NCBI GenBank assembly: GCA_013152435.1
Contig: JAADGJ010000119.1
Coordinates: 1-64,000, forward strand
Source: Chloroflexota bacterium
Lineage (GTDB): Bacteria; Chloroflexota; Anaerolineae; DUEN01
Length of the DNA stretch: 64,000 nucleotides
Direction of reading: 5' to 3'
The stretch's first letter is position 1. Each line of letters begins with the position of its first letter. The notes under the pieces were generated by a model. That model made no database searches, was not told the origin of the DNA, and saw nothing but the letters and a program-made list of their open reading frames with translations. Made by a program: the position numbers and the translations under genes. Positions 24,879 to 33,729 of this stretch are shown piece after piece.

Positions 24879-25625
24879 CTACTGAGCGCCCAGCTCCTGC
24901 AGCAGCTGCCTCGCCTTATCCATGGCCCGCTCGTCCTGCCCCGGGCCGATCTCCAGGAAATGCTGGAAGTTGGCGATGGCCTCCTCGCGCCGTCCCTCCA
25001 GCTTATCCACCATCCCCAGCCCAAAGTAGACCTCGGGCAGGTCGGGATCCAGGGCCTTGGCCTTTTCAAACGACGCCCGGGCCGACACCAGGTCCCCCTG
25101 TTGCACCTGGGCCGCCCCCAATAGATAGTGAAGCGCCGCATCCCCCGGAGCGATGGCCAAGCCCGCCTGGAACTGGGCGATCGCCTCGTCTATGCGTCCC
25201 AACTGGTAGTAGACCACCCCCAGGTTCGAGTGTGCGCCCACATCGTCCGGAGCCAACTCCAGGACCTTCCGGTACGCCGTCATCGCCTGTTCCAGCTTGC
25301 CCGCACGCGTGTACGCGTTGCCCAACAGGAAGTGGGCATCTCGATTATCGGGGGCGATCTCGACGGCCTTCTCCAACTGCTCGATCGCCTTGGCGACATC
25401 GCCCGTCTGCAACGCCTCACGGCCGGCCGTGATATACGCCTGGGGATCGCCAGCCGGGGCCGACTCCTCGTCGGAACATCCCACAGCGATCGCCAGGACC
25501 AGGAGCAGGCTCAGCCCCACCATCGCCAGGACAAAGGCCCCCCTCCACCGCATGCGGACGGGAGCGGCAGCCGGCGGAAGGCCTTCGCGATCATAGACTC
25601 CAGACATGGGATCCGCCTTTGCCAA
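24879..25625 (-). CDS. TPR-repeat lipoprotein
   Basis: A 248-residue protein with a 28-residue polar lead, a membrane signal and lipobox LAIAVGC-SDEE (Cys about residue 50), then five tetratricopeptide repeats. Repeat signatures are DVAKAIEQLEKAVEIAPDN, GKLEQAMTAYRKVLELAPDD, GRIDEAIAQFQAGLAIAPGD, LVSARASFEKAKALDPDLP and GRREEAIANFQHFLEIGP. It is probably a surface scaffold for protein complexes. It lies just upstream of the Trx-VKOR gene on the same strand (about 100 bp gap), perhaps in one unit. The N-terminal lead before the lipoprotein signal is longer than normal; an internal start (MRWRGAFVL) would shorten it. Confidence 0.75.
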   Translation of the reverse strand: MAKADPMSGVYDREGLPPAAAPVRMRWRGAFVLAMVGLSLLLVLAIAVGCSDEESAPAGDPQAYITAGREALQTGDVAKAIEQLEKAVEIAPDNRDAHFLLGNAYTRAGKLEQAMTAYRKVLELAPDDVGAHSNLGVVYYQLGRIDEAIAQFQAGLAIAPGDAALHYLLGAAQVQQGDLVSARASFEKAKALDPDLPEVYFGLGMVDKLEGRREEAIANFQHFLEIGPGQDERAMDKARQLLQELGAQ

Positions 25626-25631
25626 TAGCTC

Positions 25632-26270
25632 TTATTGCTTGTAATCCAAGAGGACCACCTGCGTCTCATCGGGGAGGCTGGAGGAGGAGATCTTGAGCAC
25701 CTCCTGGGGCTCCACGCTGCTCACCCCCATCGCCCGCAGGAATTTGTCGATCTTGTCCAGATTCCGAGTGCAGGCAGGCGTCTTATAGTGCATGGGGATG
25801 ACGATGCGCGGCTCCAGCTGGCTCACCACCTCGGCCGCCCGGCTGGCGTCCAGCGTGCGCCCGCCGCCGACGGGGATCAACAAGATCCCCACCTCGCCGA
25901 TCGCCTCGGCCTGCTCCTCGGAAAGCAGGTGCCCCAGGTCGCCCAGATGACACACGCTGATGCCGTTGAAGTCGAACAGGAAGACCGTGTTCCGCTCATC
26001 GGGCTGCCCACGCTTGCGAGCATGCCAGGTGGGAATCCCGGTGATGAACACGCCACGGATCTCGTACTCGCCCGGACCGCTCAGCACCTTGGGATCGCCT
26101 TTGATGGCACGAACATGGGAGTGACCGGGCGCCGCGTGACTGCTCGTCACCACATCCGCCCGTAGCCGCGGGAGCGTATACCCCAGATCCTTATCATAAG
26201 GGTCCGTTACGATGGAAATTCCCCTCTCTCGCAGGCGGAAACAGGCATGCCCATACCAGGTGATCTCCAA
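25632..26270 (-). CDS. MBL-fold metallo-hydrolase (UlaG-like)
   Basis: A 212-residue metallo-beta-lactamase-fold protein similar to the UlaG/UPF0173 group. It opens with ITWYGHACFRL and has IVTDPYD, then TSSHAAPGHSHV, a modified HxHxDH metal site. GVFITGIPTWHA, VCHLGDLGHLL (Asp ligand) and VIPMHYKT (final His) complete the set. The substrate is unknown. The start is TTG at 26270, supported by AAAGGAGG five bases upstream. It has its own promoter at 26301 and lies a few bases ahead of the TPR lipoprotein gene, so the two are probably co-transcribed. Confidence 0.8.
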   Translation of the reverse strand: MEITWYGHACFRLRERGISIVTDPYDKDLGYTLPRLRADVVTSSHAAPGHSHVRAIKGDPKVLSGPGEYEIRGVFITGIPTWHARKRGQPDERNTVFLFDFNGISVCHLGDLGHLLSEEQAEAIGEVGILLIPVGGGRTLDASRAAEVVSQLEPRIVIPMHYKTPACTRNLDKIDKFLRAMGVSSVEPQEVLKISSSSLPDETQVVLLDYKQ

Positions 26271-26300
26271 TGAAGCCTCCTTTCCACCATAATCGAGCGC

Positions 26301-26329
26301 ATTATACTCGAAAGAAAAAGGCGGGGCAA
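26301..26329 (-). promoter_or_regulatory. Sigma-70 promoter of the MBL-fold/TPR unit
   Basis: TTGCCC, a 17-base spacer and TATAAT on the minus strand, about 30 bases before the TTG start. Confidence 0.65.
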
Positions 26330-26402
26330 CCTTCTTCGCCCCGCTCCGGCATATATATCCTGCTCTGATCTTCCACAGCTTCCCACTATTATCCGCGCCC
26401 GC

Positions 26403-26780
26403 CTACCTCCTGCGAGCACCCGCAAGCGCTCGTCCGCGCTGCTTGCCGAAAAGTTCCACCCGCCAACGCAGCTCGGCATCTCGGGTCAGCTTGTACGCCT
26501 GTCCCCCGTCATGTCCCTCGGCTTCCAACAACCCCAGCAGCACCAGGTCATCCAACTCAGCACGCACAGCCTGAGGGCGATATCCCGTCTCGTGCGCGAC
26601 CTCCGCCGCGGTCACCGGGATATCCATGCGCCGAGCGAAGAAGGCGATGATGTCTCGTCGGATCGGGTTGTTGGCGAAGTAGCGAATGAACGCCATCAAA
26701 GCCATATCCAGAGACGATCGGCCATCATCCTCGGCCGTTGGGAAGGAGGACCGTGACTGCAAAGCTGAAACTCCCAACAT
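26403..26780 (-). CDS. Winged helix-turn-helix transcriptional regulator
   Basis: A 125-residue protein with a single winged-helix domain. It has ALMAFIRYFANNPIRRDIIAFF, the helix-turn-helix PVTAAEVAHETGYRPQAVRAELDDLVLLGLLEAE, and a wing with AYKLTRDAELRWRVELF. This is an ArsR/MarR-like layout without metal or ligand motifs, so the signal is unknown. It lies between the MBL-fold unit and the PLP-enzyme gene on the same strand, with gaps on both sides. An internal ATG at about residue 26 is a possible alternative start. A local target is likely but not visible. Confidence 0.7.
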   Translation of the reverse strand: MLGVSALQSRSSFPTAEDDGRSSLDMALMAFIRYFANNPIRRDIIAFFARRMDIPVTAAEVAHETGYRPQAVRAELDDLVLLGLLEAEGHDGGQAYKLTRDAELRWRVELFGKQRGRALAGARRR

Positions 26781-26890
26781 CTATGCCATCCCCTTTGCAC
26801 AGAGTGATGCCGATTGGCAATGCCACCGAGAATACCTTAAGCCATGATACCGCCTCCGAACAATAGTACCCGCCAGCCAAGCCCCCTCTT

Positions 26891-27877
26891 CTACAACAGT
26901 ACCTTGGTATGAGCGAACAGGGACGGGAAGCCCCCCGTGTGCCAGAACAGCACCCCTTCATCCCGATGGATCTCGCCGCGCCGCACCATATCCACCAGCG
27001 CGCTCATCACCCGAGCGGTGTAGACGGGATCCAGCAGTATCCCCTCCGTGCGGGCCACCAGCCGGATGGCCCGCACATCCTCCTCGGTCACAACGCCATA
27101 TCCCTCCCCCAGATACTCGTCATGCACGACGAAGTCCTGGGATTGGAACGCATGGGGCACCCCCAGGCGCTGGAGGGCCTGGGTCGCGATCTCCGCCAGA
27201 CACGGACGCAACGTGTTCGCCGAACGATCGTTGCTGATCCCGTGAATGACCCCATCAAAGCCGGTCAGGTACGCGCCGGCCATCAGACCCGCGTGCGTGC
27301 CTCCCGAGCTCGAGGAGACGAAGATATGCCGGATCGGCGCATCCAGGGCGCTGAGCTGGTCCTGCAACTCCCACATCGCCAGGGCATACCCCACCGCCCC
27401 CACCGCGTTCGATCCGCCGATGGGGATCACGTACGGACGATGTCCTTGCTCCCGTAGCTCCTCCGCGACATCCGCCATGACCTCCTCGCGCGAGCGGTCG
27501 CCCGCCCATCGGATCTGAGCCCCCAGCAGGTGATCCAACAGCAGATTGCCGGTCACCTCCGGCGGGGGGGATCCTCGCAGGACCAGCGTGCACTTGAGCC
27601 CGTTGCGAACGGCCGCGGCCGCCGTCTGCCGGCAGTGATTGGACTGCGCCGCGCCCGCCGTGATCAGCCAGTCCGCGCCCTGCTCCAGCGCCTCACCCAC
27701 CAAGAACTCCAGTTTGCGGGCCTTGTTGCCACCACCCGCCAGCCCGGTCTGGTCATCCCGCTTCACCCACAACGATGGGCCGCCCAGCATCTGAGCGAGC
27801 CGGGGCATCTCCTCCAGCGGCGTCGGGAGATGCGCCAGATCCACGCGCGGTAACCGATCCCATCGATCCGTCGACAT
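26891..27877 (-). CDS. PLP-dependent D-cysteine desulfhydrase / ACC deaminase family enzyme
   Basis: A 328-residue fold-type II PLP enzyme. The Schiff-base Lys lies in GGGNKARKLEFLVGEAL near residue 50. Next come TAGAAQSNHCRQTAAAA, the phosphate-binding SSSSGGTHAGLMAG near 195 and the end motif VLFWHTGGFPSLFA. These match D-cysteine desulfhydrase and 1-aminocyclopropane-1-carboxylate deaminase; the two cannot be separated by eye. Either makes ammonia and a 2-oxoacid. GAGGAGG precedes the ATG at 27877. The frame happens to stay open for 110 codons upstream, but that part looks non-coding and is crossed by the divergent promoter at 28092. Confidence 0.88.
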   Translation of the reverse strand: MSTDRWDRLPRVDLAHLPTPLEEMPRLAQMLGGPSLWVKRDDQTGLAGGGNKARKLEFLVGEALEQGADWLITAGAAQSNHCRQTAAAAVRNGLKCTLVLRGSPPPEVTGNLLLDHLLGAQIRWAGDRSREEVMADVAEELREQGHRPYVIPIGGSNAVGAVGYALAMWELQDQLSALDAPIRHIFVSSSSGGTHAGLMAGAYLTGFDGVIHGISNDRSANTLRPCLAEIATQALQRLGVPHAFQSQDFVVHDEYLGEGYGVVTEEDVRAIRLVARTEGILLDPVYTARVMSALVDMVRRGEIHRDEGVLFWHTGGFPSLFAHTKVLL

Positions 27878-28091
27878 GCCAACCTCCTCATCCGTGGACA
27901 TCCGCAGCAGCGATCCCAGCTCCCCCATCATAAGGCGCTTTGTCCTCCCAGACCATCCGGATCGAAAGCGTTCCGAATGCGGATCGACGCCTGATAGGCG
28001 ACGGCATCCGGGCTCTCCCCCACCCGGGGGAGGCATCCATCGCGGCCCGTTTTCCCCACACAGAGGATATACAATCAAATGGCATAGCAAT

Positions 28092-28120
28092 TTGACGTGC
28101 CACCGGGCCCCGTTTATACT
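28092..28120 (+). promoter_or_regulatory. Sigma-70 promoter of the SDR epimerase gene
   Basis: TTGACG, a 17-base spacer and TATACT, 105 bases before the ATG at 28225. Confidence 0.7.
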
Positions 28121-28224
28121 GAGGTCGAGTCCTGATTCCCCTCTTTCGCAATACAAGTGTGAGCCGCGTCGATCTCGCAATCGGCCGAGCTGGCACGACT
28201 CTGGCAATTGGAGATCGGAAATAC

Positions 28225-29172
28225 ATGCGTGTACTGATCACCGGTGGCGCTGGATTTCTCGGCTCTGCACTGGCACGACGCCTGGTCGCCGATGGACATC
28301 AGGTGCGCGTGCTGGACGACCTCAGCGCCGGCGATTCGACTCGACTTCCCCCTGAGGTGCTCTTCACCCGCGGCGACGTCCGCGATCGCCCGAAGCTTTG
28401 GACCGTGCTCCAGGGTGTGCAATGCGTGTTCCATCTGGCCGCGCGGGTCTCCGTGGCGGAATCGGTCGCGTACCCCCGCGAGTACAACGACGTGAACGTG
28501 GGCGGGACCGTGGCCCTGATGGAGGCCATGCGTGACGTGGGAGTACGCCGGGTGGTCCTGGCCTCATCGGGGACCGTCTACGGCGATCAGCCCCGCCAGC
28601 CCGTAGACGAGGACATGCGCCCCAATCCGCTGGCGCCTTACGCGGTGAGCAAGATCGCGGCGGAATATTACGTGTTCACGCTGGGGGCGCTCTACGGGAT
28701 CGAGACCGTCGCCCTGCGGATCTTCAACGCGTATGGCCCCGGCCAACCCCTGCCGCCGGTCCACGCCCCGGTCATCCCGCAGTTCCTCAAGCAAACCCTG
28801 AACGGGGGCTCCCTGGTGATCTTCGGGGATGGGATGCAGACGCGAGATTTCGTCTACGTGGACGACGTCGTGGAGGCGCTCGTGGCGGCGGCGACGGCCC
28901 CGGGTGTCGATCGGCAGATCATCAACGTGGGCTCCGGGGAAGAGGTGAGCATCAACACCCTGGTACGCACCATCGCGGAGATCACCCATCGCCGTCCATC
29001 GGTGTTATACAATGAGAAGCAGTCAGGGGGCGTGTCCCGACTGGTGGCCAGCCTGGAGAAGGCACGAGCCCTGTTGAACTACCGCCCGCGGGTCGATCTG
29101 CGCACCGGTCTACAGCGATTCCTGGCGGAGGACGATCGCCTTCGCGCCTACATGGTCGAGTCCACCCAGTGA
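28225..29172 (+). CDS. NAD-dependent nucleotide-sugar epimerase/dehydratase (extended SDR)
   Basis: A 315-residue extended short-chain dehydrogenase of the UDP-glucose 4-epimerase type. The NAD-binding VLITGGAGFLGSALARRL is at the N-terminus. FHLAARVSVAESV, the catalytic Ser in LASSGTVYGD and YAVSK with the YxxxK pair near residue 150 follow. The sugar-binding region has RIFNAYGPGQ and GDGMQTRDFVYVDDVVEAL. GGAGATCGG precedes the ATG, and a frame starting at 28159 is rejected for lack of support. It could act on UDP-glucose/galactose, which would complement GalT, or on another NDP-sugar for surface polysaccharide; sequence alone does not decide. Confidence 0.88.
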   Translation: MRVLITGGAGFLGSALARRLVADGHQVRVLDDLSAGDSTRLPPEVLFTRGDVRDRPKLWTVLQGVQCVFHLAARVSVAESVAYPREYNDVNVGGTVALMEAMRDVGVRRVVLASSGTVYGDQPRQPVDEDMRPNPLAPYAVSKIAAEYYVFTLGALYGIETVALRIFNAYGPGQPLPPVHAPVIPQFLKQTLNGGSLVIFGDGMQTRDFVYVDDVVEALVAAATAPGVDRQIINVGSGEEVSINTLVRTIAEITHRRPSVLYNEKQSGGVSRLVASLEKARALLNYRPRVDLRTGLQRFLAEDDRLRAYMVESTQ

Positions 29173-29246
29173 GGCCTCCTCCACCGGAAGGATCCCGCTT
29201 GGACTTTCCCCCCGCATCATCCCTCCCACGCCCATACGGACGAAGA

Positions 29247-29269
29247 AGCGCCCGGTTGCCCCGGGCGCT
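29247..29269 (-). terminator. Intrinsic terminator between epimerase and LysM-transpeptidase genes
   Basis: AGCGCCCGG-TTGCC-CCGGGCGCT. On the minus strand it is followed by TCTTCG. It serves the convergent gene ends at 29172 and 29300. Confidence 0.65.
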
Positions 29270-29299
29270 CCCAATTTCCGGACGGTTTGACGTTCGCGT

Positions 29300-30673
29300 C
29301 TAGCGATGCACCACGACCGGCGTGCCCAACGGCGCCCACTCATAGAGCCATTTCGCCTCCGAGGTGCGCATGTTCACACATCCGTGGCTCATCGGCTGCC
29401 CGAAGTTGTTGTGCCAGTACGTCCCATGAAGCGCATAGCCCGCATAGAAGTACATCACATAAGGGACATTGGGCAGGTAATAGCCGGGGCCGGACATCGT
29501 CTGGGCCCGGAGCTTCTGACGGATCCGGAAGCGTCCCAGGACCGTGGGCGTTGCGGGCAGTCCCGTGCTCACCTGGGTGGAGAAGATGAGCCGATCCCCC
29601 TCATACGCGTTGAGCGTCTGGGTCGTCACGTTGACCTCGATCCATTTCCCCTCTATGGATGTCTCGAATCTACTATCCGGGGGATGCCGGTCGGTCCACT
29701 GCGAGGGCCGCATCGTGGGCACAGGCCTGGCCTCCGAAGGTGCCTGGCCGTTCGGTATGACCAGCCGCTGTCCGGCGTATAGGAGATTGGGGTTTCTCAC
29801 CCGGTTGGCGGACAGGATCGCCTGAACCGTCACGCCGTACTTCTGAGCGATGCTGGCCAGGAACTCCCCCCTTTGCACCACATGCACAATCGGCGTGGGC
29901 GAGGCGGGTGGGGAGGCGGGCTCCGCCGTCGAGGACGCGATAGGCGCCGCCGTGGTAGGAGGAGGTGTTGGCGTCGCCGTGGGCGTGGGTGACGAGGTCG
30001 GCGTCGGAGGTATGGGCGTAGGGGTCGGCGTCGGAGGCACCTGCGTTGGGGGCGGCGCGGGGGTCGGCGGTGCGGGCGTCGACGTGGATGCCGCCATCGC
30101 CACAACCATGGTCTCCGACACCGGGGGCAGCAGCTCCGGGTGAATGGGGTCCGGCAGCATCAGAGGGGTCGGCGTAGGGGATGGGGTGACCTGCGTGGCC
30201 ACACTCACCGAGCCGGGGATCACGAGCCGCTGTCCCACGTAGAGCACGTTGCCGTTCGCCAGCCGGTTCGCTCGCATCAAAGCCTGGACCGTCGTTCCAT
30301 ACCGCTGCGCGATCAGGGCTAGGTATTCCCCCCGGCGCACGATGTGGATCCGCCTGTCGCCAGGCGGCGCGACGGAGAGCCCCGCGGCGGCCGAGCGCCC
30401 CGCGGTCGTCGAGACCGGGATGCGCAGCCGCTGTCCCACATACACGAAATTCGGGTTCCGCAGTCCGTTATAAGCAGCGATCTGAGCGACCGTGGTATGA
30501 TAGCGGGCCGCGATGGTAGCCAGCGTCTCCCCGCGACGCACCCGGTGGACCACCTCATCCGCGTGCGGGGCGGGCGCCGGCTGCGCCCACACGACGGCCG
30601 GGGACATGAAGATCAAGAGGGAGATGAAGGCCACACAAAACCTGTACAGGATCGATCGATACCTACCAGTCAT
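29300..30673 (-). CDS. LysM-repeat L,D-transpeptidase (YkuD domain)
   Basis: A 457-residue secreted cell-wall enzyme that makes 3-3 cross-links in peptidoglycan or anchors proteins to it. A signal peptide (residues 1-30, ending VWAQ) is followed by two LysM domains (HRVRRGETLATIAARYHTT and HIVRRGEYLALIAQRYGTT). A Pro/Thr-rich linker of about 90 residues, a third LysM (HVVQRGEFLASIAQKYGVT) and a YkuD catalytic domain follow. The active site is HGTYWHNNFGQPMSHGC with VNM, containing the nucleophilic Cys. AAGGAG precedes the ATG at 30673. The promoter at 30905 gives a leader of about 220 bases. All catalytic residues are present. Confidence 0.93.
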   Translation of the reverse strand: MTGRYRSILYRFCVAFISLLIFMSPAVVWAQPAPAPHADEVVHRVRRGETLATIAARYHTTVAQIAAYNGLRNPNFVYVGQRLRIPVSTTAGRSAAAGLSVAPPGDRRIHIVRRGEYLALIAQRYGTTVQALMRANRLANGNVLYVGQRLVIPGSVSVATQVTPSPTPTPLMLPDPIHPELLPPVSETMVVAMAASTSTPAPPTPAPPPTQVPPTPTPTPIPPTPTSSPTPTATPTPPPTTAAPIASSTAEPASPPASPTPIVHVVQRGEFLASIAQKYGVTVQAILSANRVRNPNLLYAGQRLVIPNGQAPSEARPVPTMRPSQWTDRHPPDSRFETSIEGKWIEVNVTTQTLNAYEGDRLIFSTQVSTGLPATPTVLGRFRIRQKLRAQTMSGPGYYLPNVPYVMYFYAGYALHGTYWHNNFGQPMSHGCVNMRTSEAKWLYEWAPLGTPVVVHR

Positions 30674-30904
30674 CCTCTGCTCCTTGTGACCAAGCGATGT
30701 TCGGGGGTTCTTACGGGCGCCTGTGCGTTGCGAGTGATGGTGCAACACGCCCAGAACGCAAGGAGTACAGGGGGATTCGGAAGCCCTACATCAGGGACAG
30801 GACGACCATGGATCATCGACACCTCCATTGCAGGTTCGCCCCACCCGTCATGCAGGCCGCCCCCAAGAGGTGGCCTTCAGGAAAATCCGTATGAAATCGT
30901 GGTT

Positions 30905-30933
30905 AGTATAGCAAAAATTTCGGACAATGGCAA
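30905..30933 (-). promoter_or_regulatory. Sigma-70 promoter of the LysM-transpeptidase gene
   Basis: TTGCCA, a 17-base spacer and TATACT on the minus strand. The rest of the 30674-31231 gap holds no gene. Confidence 0.65.
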
Positions 30934-31011
30934 TAGGCAATATTGGAAGCTGGCGAGAGGTGGCCCTCAGCCGTGGGGGGCATGTTGCAATCTACTATTC
31001 CTATCCCCCTT

Positions 31012-31041
31012 TTGTGAAGGGACCACTATATGTGCTATAAT
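31012..31041 (+). promoter_or_regulatory. Probable promoter of the cyclase-ccmHGFI unit
   Basis: TTGTGA, an 18-base spacer and TATAAT, 190 bases before the ATG at 31232. The leader shows no clear structured motif. Confidence 0.5.
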
Positions 31042-31231
31042 TCATATAACACAGGTCTCCCAAGGGAATTTCACATAGTTCTTATGAACGTGAGACAGGC
31101 ATGTAGGGAACTTTTACAAGGGGCTCCAGAGGGCTCATGCACGCCCGCTGACAATCAAGGGGGATCGAGGGTCTCGTTGCTGTCCCAGGACGACAACGAT
31201 CCGCTCCGCTACCCCGAATCGGTGGAAGGGG

Positions 31232-32329
31232 ATGTCAGAACAACCTAAAGTCCTTCTGGTCGACGACGAGCCCGACACACTTCACTTAGTGCAACGCTTC
31301 CTGTTGGCTGAAGGGTTTCGGGTGATTGAGGCCATCGACGGCAAGCAGGCCCTCGAACTATACGAACGAGAGCAGCCGGACCTGATCCTTCTTGACATCA
31401 TCCTGCCGCACATTGACGGCGTGCGGGTGCTGAAGCAGATTCGCGAACAGGACCGCGTAACGGGCATCATCATGGTCAGCGCGTTGAGCTCGGAGCGGCT
31501 GACCATCGAGTGCATGCAGGCCGGCGCGGATGACTACGTCAGCAAGCCTTTTCCTCTAAAGGAGATTCGCTCCCGCGTCCAACAGGTGCTGGAGAAAACC
31601 CGGCTCCGCCGCAAGAACGCGGAGCTCCAGCAGCAAATCGATGAACTCAACGCGAAGATGAGCATCCTGATCCGGCGATATATACCCCGCCGGGTCGCGG
31701 AGCGCCTCCTGCAAGAGCCCGGCTTCCCCAGCCTGGGAGGCACGCGCCAGGAGGTCACCATCCTGTTCGTCGACCTGCGCGACTTCTCCCCGCTCGCGAC
31801 ATCGCTACCGCCCGACCGGCTGATCCACATCCTGAACACCTACCTGTCCGCGATCGCGGACGTGGTGCTGGCGCATGAGGGCACGCTGGACAAATTCATG
31901 GGCGACGGCGCGATGATCCTCTTCAACGCTCCCATGCCCCAGGAGGATCACATTGAGCGCGCCATCCGGACCGCGCTGGAGCTGAAGCGAGTGGTGGAAA
32001 AGCTCGACGTCCCCCTGGAGGACCATCGGCTCTCTATCAGCATGGGGATCCACACCGGCGATGCGGTGGTGGGCAACATAGGCAGCCAACATCTCATGAA
32101 CTACACCGCCATCGGCGACGCGGTGGTCCTGGCCAAGCGCCTGCAGGAGATCGCGGAGACGGGCCAGATCCTGGTCAGCAAGGAGATCTACCAGCAGGTT
32201 CGCGACATCGCGATCGTGGAGGAGATCGGCATGGTCTCCGTGAAGGGCAGGACGGAGCCCGTCCAGGCGTACAACATCGTGGGGCTGAAGACGGAAACGG
32301 ACGAGAGGCTTCCATTATCAGAGGAGTGA
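31232..32329 (+). CDS. Response regulator with class III adenylate/guanylate cyclase output
   Basis: A 365-residue two-domain signalling protein. The receiver (residues 1-125) has the acidic pair in VLLVDDEPD, phosphoacceptor Asp55 in LILLDIILP and Lys105 in SKPF, all intact. A coiled-coil linker ([22 protein letters not shown]) leads to a class III cyclase domain. Its metal ligands are Asp181 (FVDLRDF) and Asp225 (KFMGDGAM), and transition-state residues lie in NYTAIGDAV. It makes cAMP or cGMP when phosphorylated. GGAAGGGG precedes the ATG. It lies ten bases before ccmH, so a cyclic-nucleotide signal may be produced together with cytochrome maturation proteins. The partner kinase is not in the window. 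Confidence 0.92.
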   Translation: MSEQPKVLLVDDEPDTLHLVQRFLLAEGFRVIEAIDGKQALELYEREQPDLILLDIILPHIDGVRVLKQIREQDRVTGIIMVSALSSERLTIECMQAGADDYVSKPFPLKEIRSRVQQVLEKTRLRRKNAELQQQIDELNAKMSILIRRYIPRRVAERLLQEPGFPSLGGTRQEVTILFVDLRDFSPLATSLPPDRLIHILNTYLSAIADVVLAHEGTLDKFMGDGAMILFNAPMPQEDHIERAIRTALELKRVVEKLDVPLEDHRLSISMGIHTGDAVVGNIGSQHLMNYTAIGDAVVLAKRLQEIAETGQILVSKEIYQQVRDIAIVEEIGMVSVKGRTEPVQAYNIVGLKTETDERLPLSEE

Positions 32330-32339
32330 GGGAAATCCT

Positions 32340-32834
32340 ATGCGCATCAGAGGATGGGTTGTATGGGCAGCACGCTGCCTTCTCATATCGATCATTCTGG
32401 GGAGTAGTGTGCTCGGAGCCGTGGCCCAGACGCCCACGCCGGAAGAGATCAACGCCATCGCGAAGGAGCTGTGGTGCCCGCTCTGTTCCGGCGTTCGTCT
32501 GGATGTCTGTGAACTGAAGGCATGCATACAGATGCGAGAGGTCATCGCCCTTAAACTGGCGGAAGGGGCCACTCCCGAGGAGATCAAAGCCTACTTCGTG
32601 GAACAGTACGGGCCACAGGTGCTGGGTGAGCCCCCTCGCAAGGGATTCTCCCTGTTCGCCTGGATCCTGCCGTTTGCGGCACTGGCCGGAGGCGCCGGCT
32701 GGCTCATCTATCAGGGTCGGCGCTGGTCCGCGCACAGGCGCATCGCACGCACCGCCGAGGTCACGCGCTCCCCCGACTTGTCCCAGGATGAGTATGCGAG
32801 AAGACTAGAGGAGGAGTTGAGGAACCTTGACTGA
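32340..32834 (+). CDS. ccmH: CcmH-like cytochrome c maturation thiol-reductase
   Basis: A 164-residue protein. CcmH keeps the apocytochrome CxxCH thiols reduced and forms the heme lyase with CcmF. A signal peptide (residues 1-29) is followed by the helical domain with the redox motif LWCPLCSG (Cys46/Cys49) and then [31 protein letters not shown], as in the family. A membrane helix, [22 protein letters not shown], follows (about 103-124), and a short tail. Two extra cysteines (57 and 62, in DVCELKAC) stand where most CcmH proteins have none. It overlaps ccmG by eight bases. Confidence 0.9.
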   Translation: MRIRGWVVWAARCLLISIILGSSVLGAVAQTPTPEEINAIAKELWCPLCSGVRLDVCELKACIQMREVIALKLAEGATPEEIKAYFVEQYGPQVLGEPPRKGFSLFAWILPFAALAGGAGWLIYQGRRWSAHRRIARTAEVTRSPDLSQDEYARRLEEELRNLD

Positions 32835-33384
32835 AACGATTGCAGAGGGGACAACCCAAGGCACTCAACGGCGGTCCAGCCTGGGCATGGGACTGATCCT
32901 GGTCATCATACTCGCCTTCCTGGCGCTTCTCACCTATGGGCAGATCCGGAAGGGGATCAGCCAACCCAAGAGCGGCCCCGCCCCGGATTTCACCCTTACG
33001 CTGTTCGACGGAGGGGAGATCACCCTGAGCGATCTGCGCGGCCGCCCCGTGATCCTAAACTTCTGGGCCAGCTGGTGCGATCCATGTAAGGACGAGGCGC
33101 CGCTGTTGGAAGCCGCCTGGCGTCGCTACAAGGACCAGGGACTGATGGTCATCGGCGTGGATTACCTGGACCAGGAGCCCCAGGCGCGAGCGTATCTGGA
33201 GGAGTTCCAGATCACATATCCTAATGGCCCCGATCTGGGCAGCAGGATCGCTCGCCGCTATTTCATCCGCGGCGTGCCGGAAACGTTCTTCATCGATCCT
33301 AACGGCGAGATCCGCAGCTTCAAGGAAGGGCCGTTCGTCGACATGGCCGAGCTGGAGGCCCGGATCCAGGAGATCATGCCCTAG
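32827..33384 (+). CDS. ccmG: Thiol-disulfide oxidoreductase CcmG/ResA-like
   Basis: A 185-residue membrane-anchored thioredoxin-fold protein that reduces the CcmH or apocytochrome disulfide. One anchor helix (residues 21-40) is followed by [22 protein letters not shown], the active site WCDPC near residue 80 and cis-Pro in GVPETFFID. The start is TTG at 32827, overlapping the ccmH stop by eight bases, with GAGGAG upstream. The stop codon TAG is made of the host bases TA plus the first G of the repeat element inserted directly behind it. The central Asp in CDPC is unusual; CEPC or CPPC is more common. Confidence 0.9.
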   Translation: MTETIAEGTTQGTQRRSSLGMGLILVIILAFLALLTYGQIRKGISQPKSGPAPDFTLTLFDGGEITLSDLRGRPVILNFWASWCDPCKDEAPLLEAAWRRYKDQGLMVIGVDYLDQEPQARAYLEEFQITYPNGPDLGSRIARRYFIRGVPETFFIDPNGEIRSFKEGPFVDMAELEARIQEIMP

Positions 33385-33640
33385 TGCGTGTTTGAGAAAC
33401 CCCGCTGCCCCCGCTACGGGGAGGCCCAGAGGGGCAGGGCTCCTCCGAAGGAACCTATGCTTCCGCCTCTGACCCGCCCGCTCTCGATCCAGAGCCTTGT
33501 GAAAAGGGCCGAGAAAGGCGGGTACAGGCCAGGAAGATGGGATCTCCTGCGGAGGGGAATCCCCTCCACACCCTCCCCTGTGGAACATACCGTTGGGGGA
33601 CGGCCTCAGACGCCTGGCCGGTGAATTTTCAGACACGCGC
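33384..33640 (+). repeat. Dispersed MITE-like element, family A, copy 4 (within the ccm operon)
   Basis: A 257 bp family A element from GTGCGTGTTTGAGAAA to TTTTCAGACACGCGC, more diverged internally than the others but with the same blocks (GGCCCAGAGGGGCAGGG, GGGCCGAGAAAGGCGGG). The left flank is CTA and the right is TGA. It lies between ccmG and ccmF, genes normally read as one transcript. Confidence 0.82.
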
Positions 33641-33729
33641 TGAATAACGTGAGGATACGTGCTCCCCGATCAAGCGTGCAGGTGTCTTGAGCACGAAAGA
33701 ACTCCAAGAGTTGGACAAAGGAACCGACT

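Noticed and set aside
26891-28207. Longer version of the PLP enzyme starting at 28207
   Set aside because: The extra 110 codons cover a divergent promoter and lack similarity to the family; the ATG at 27877 has an excellent Shine-Dalgarno.
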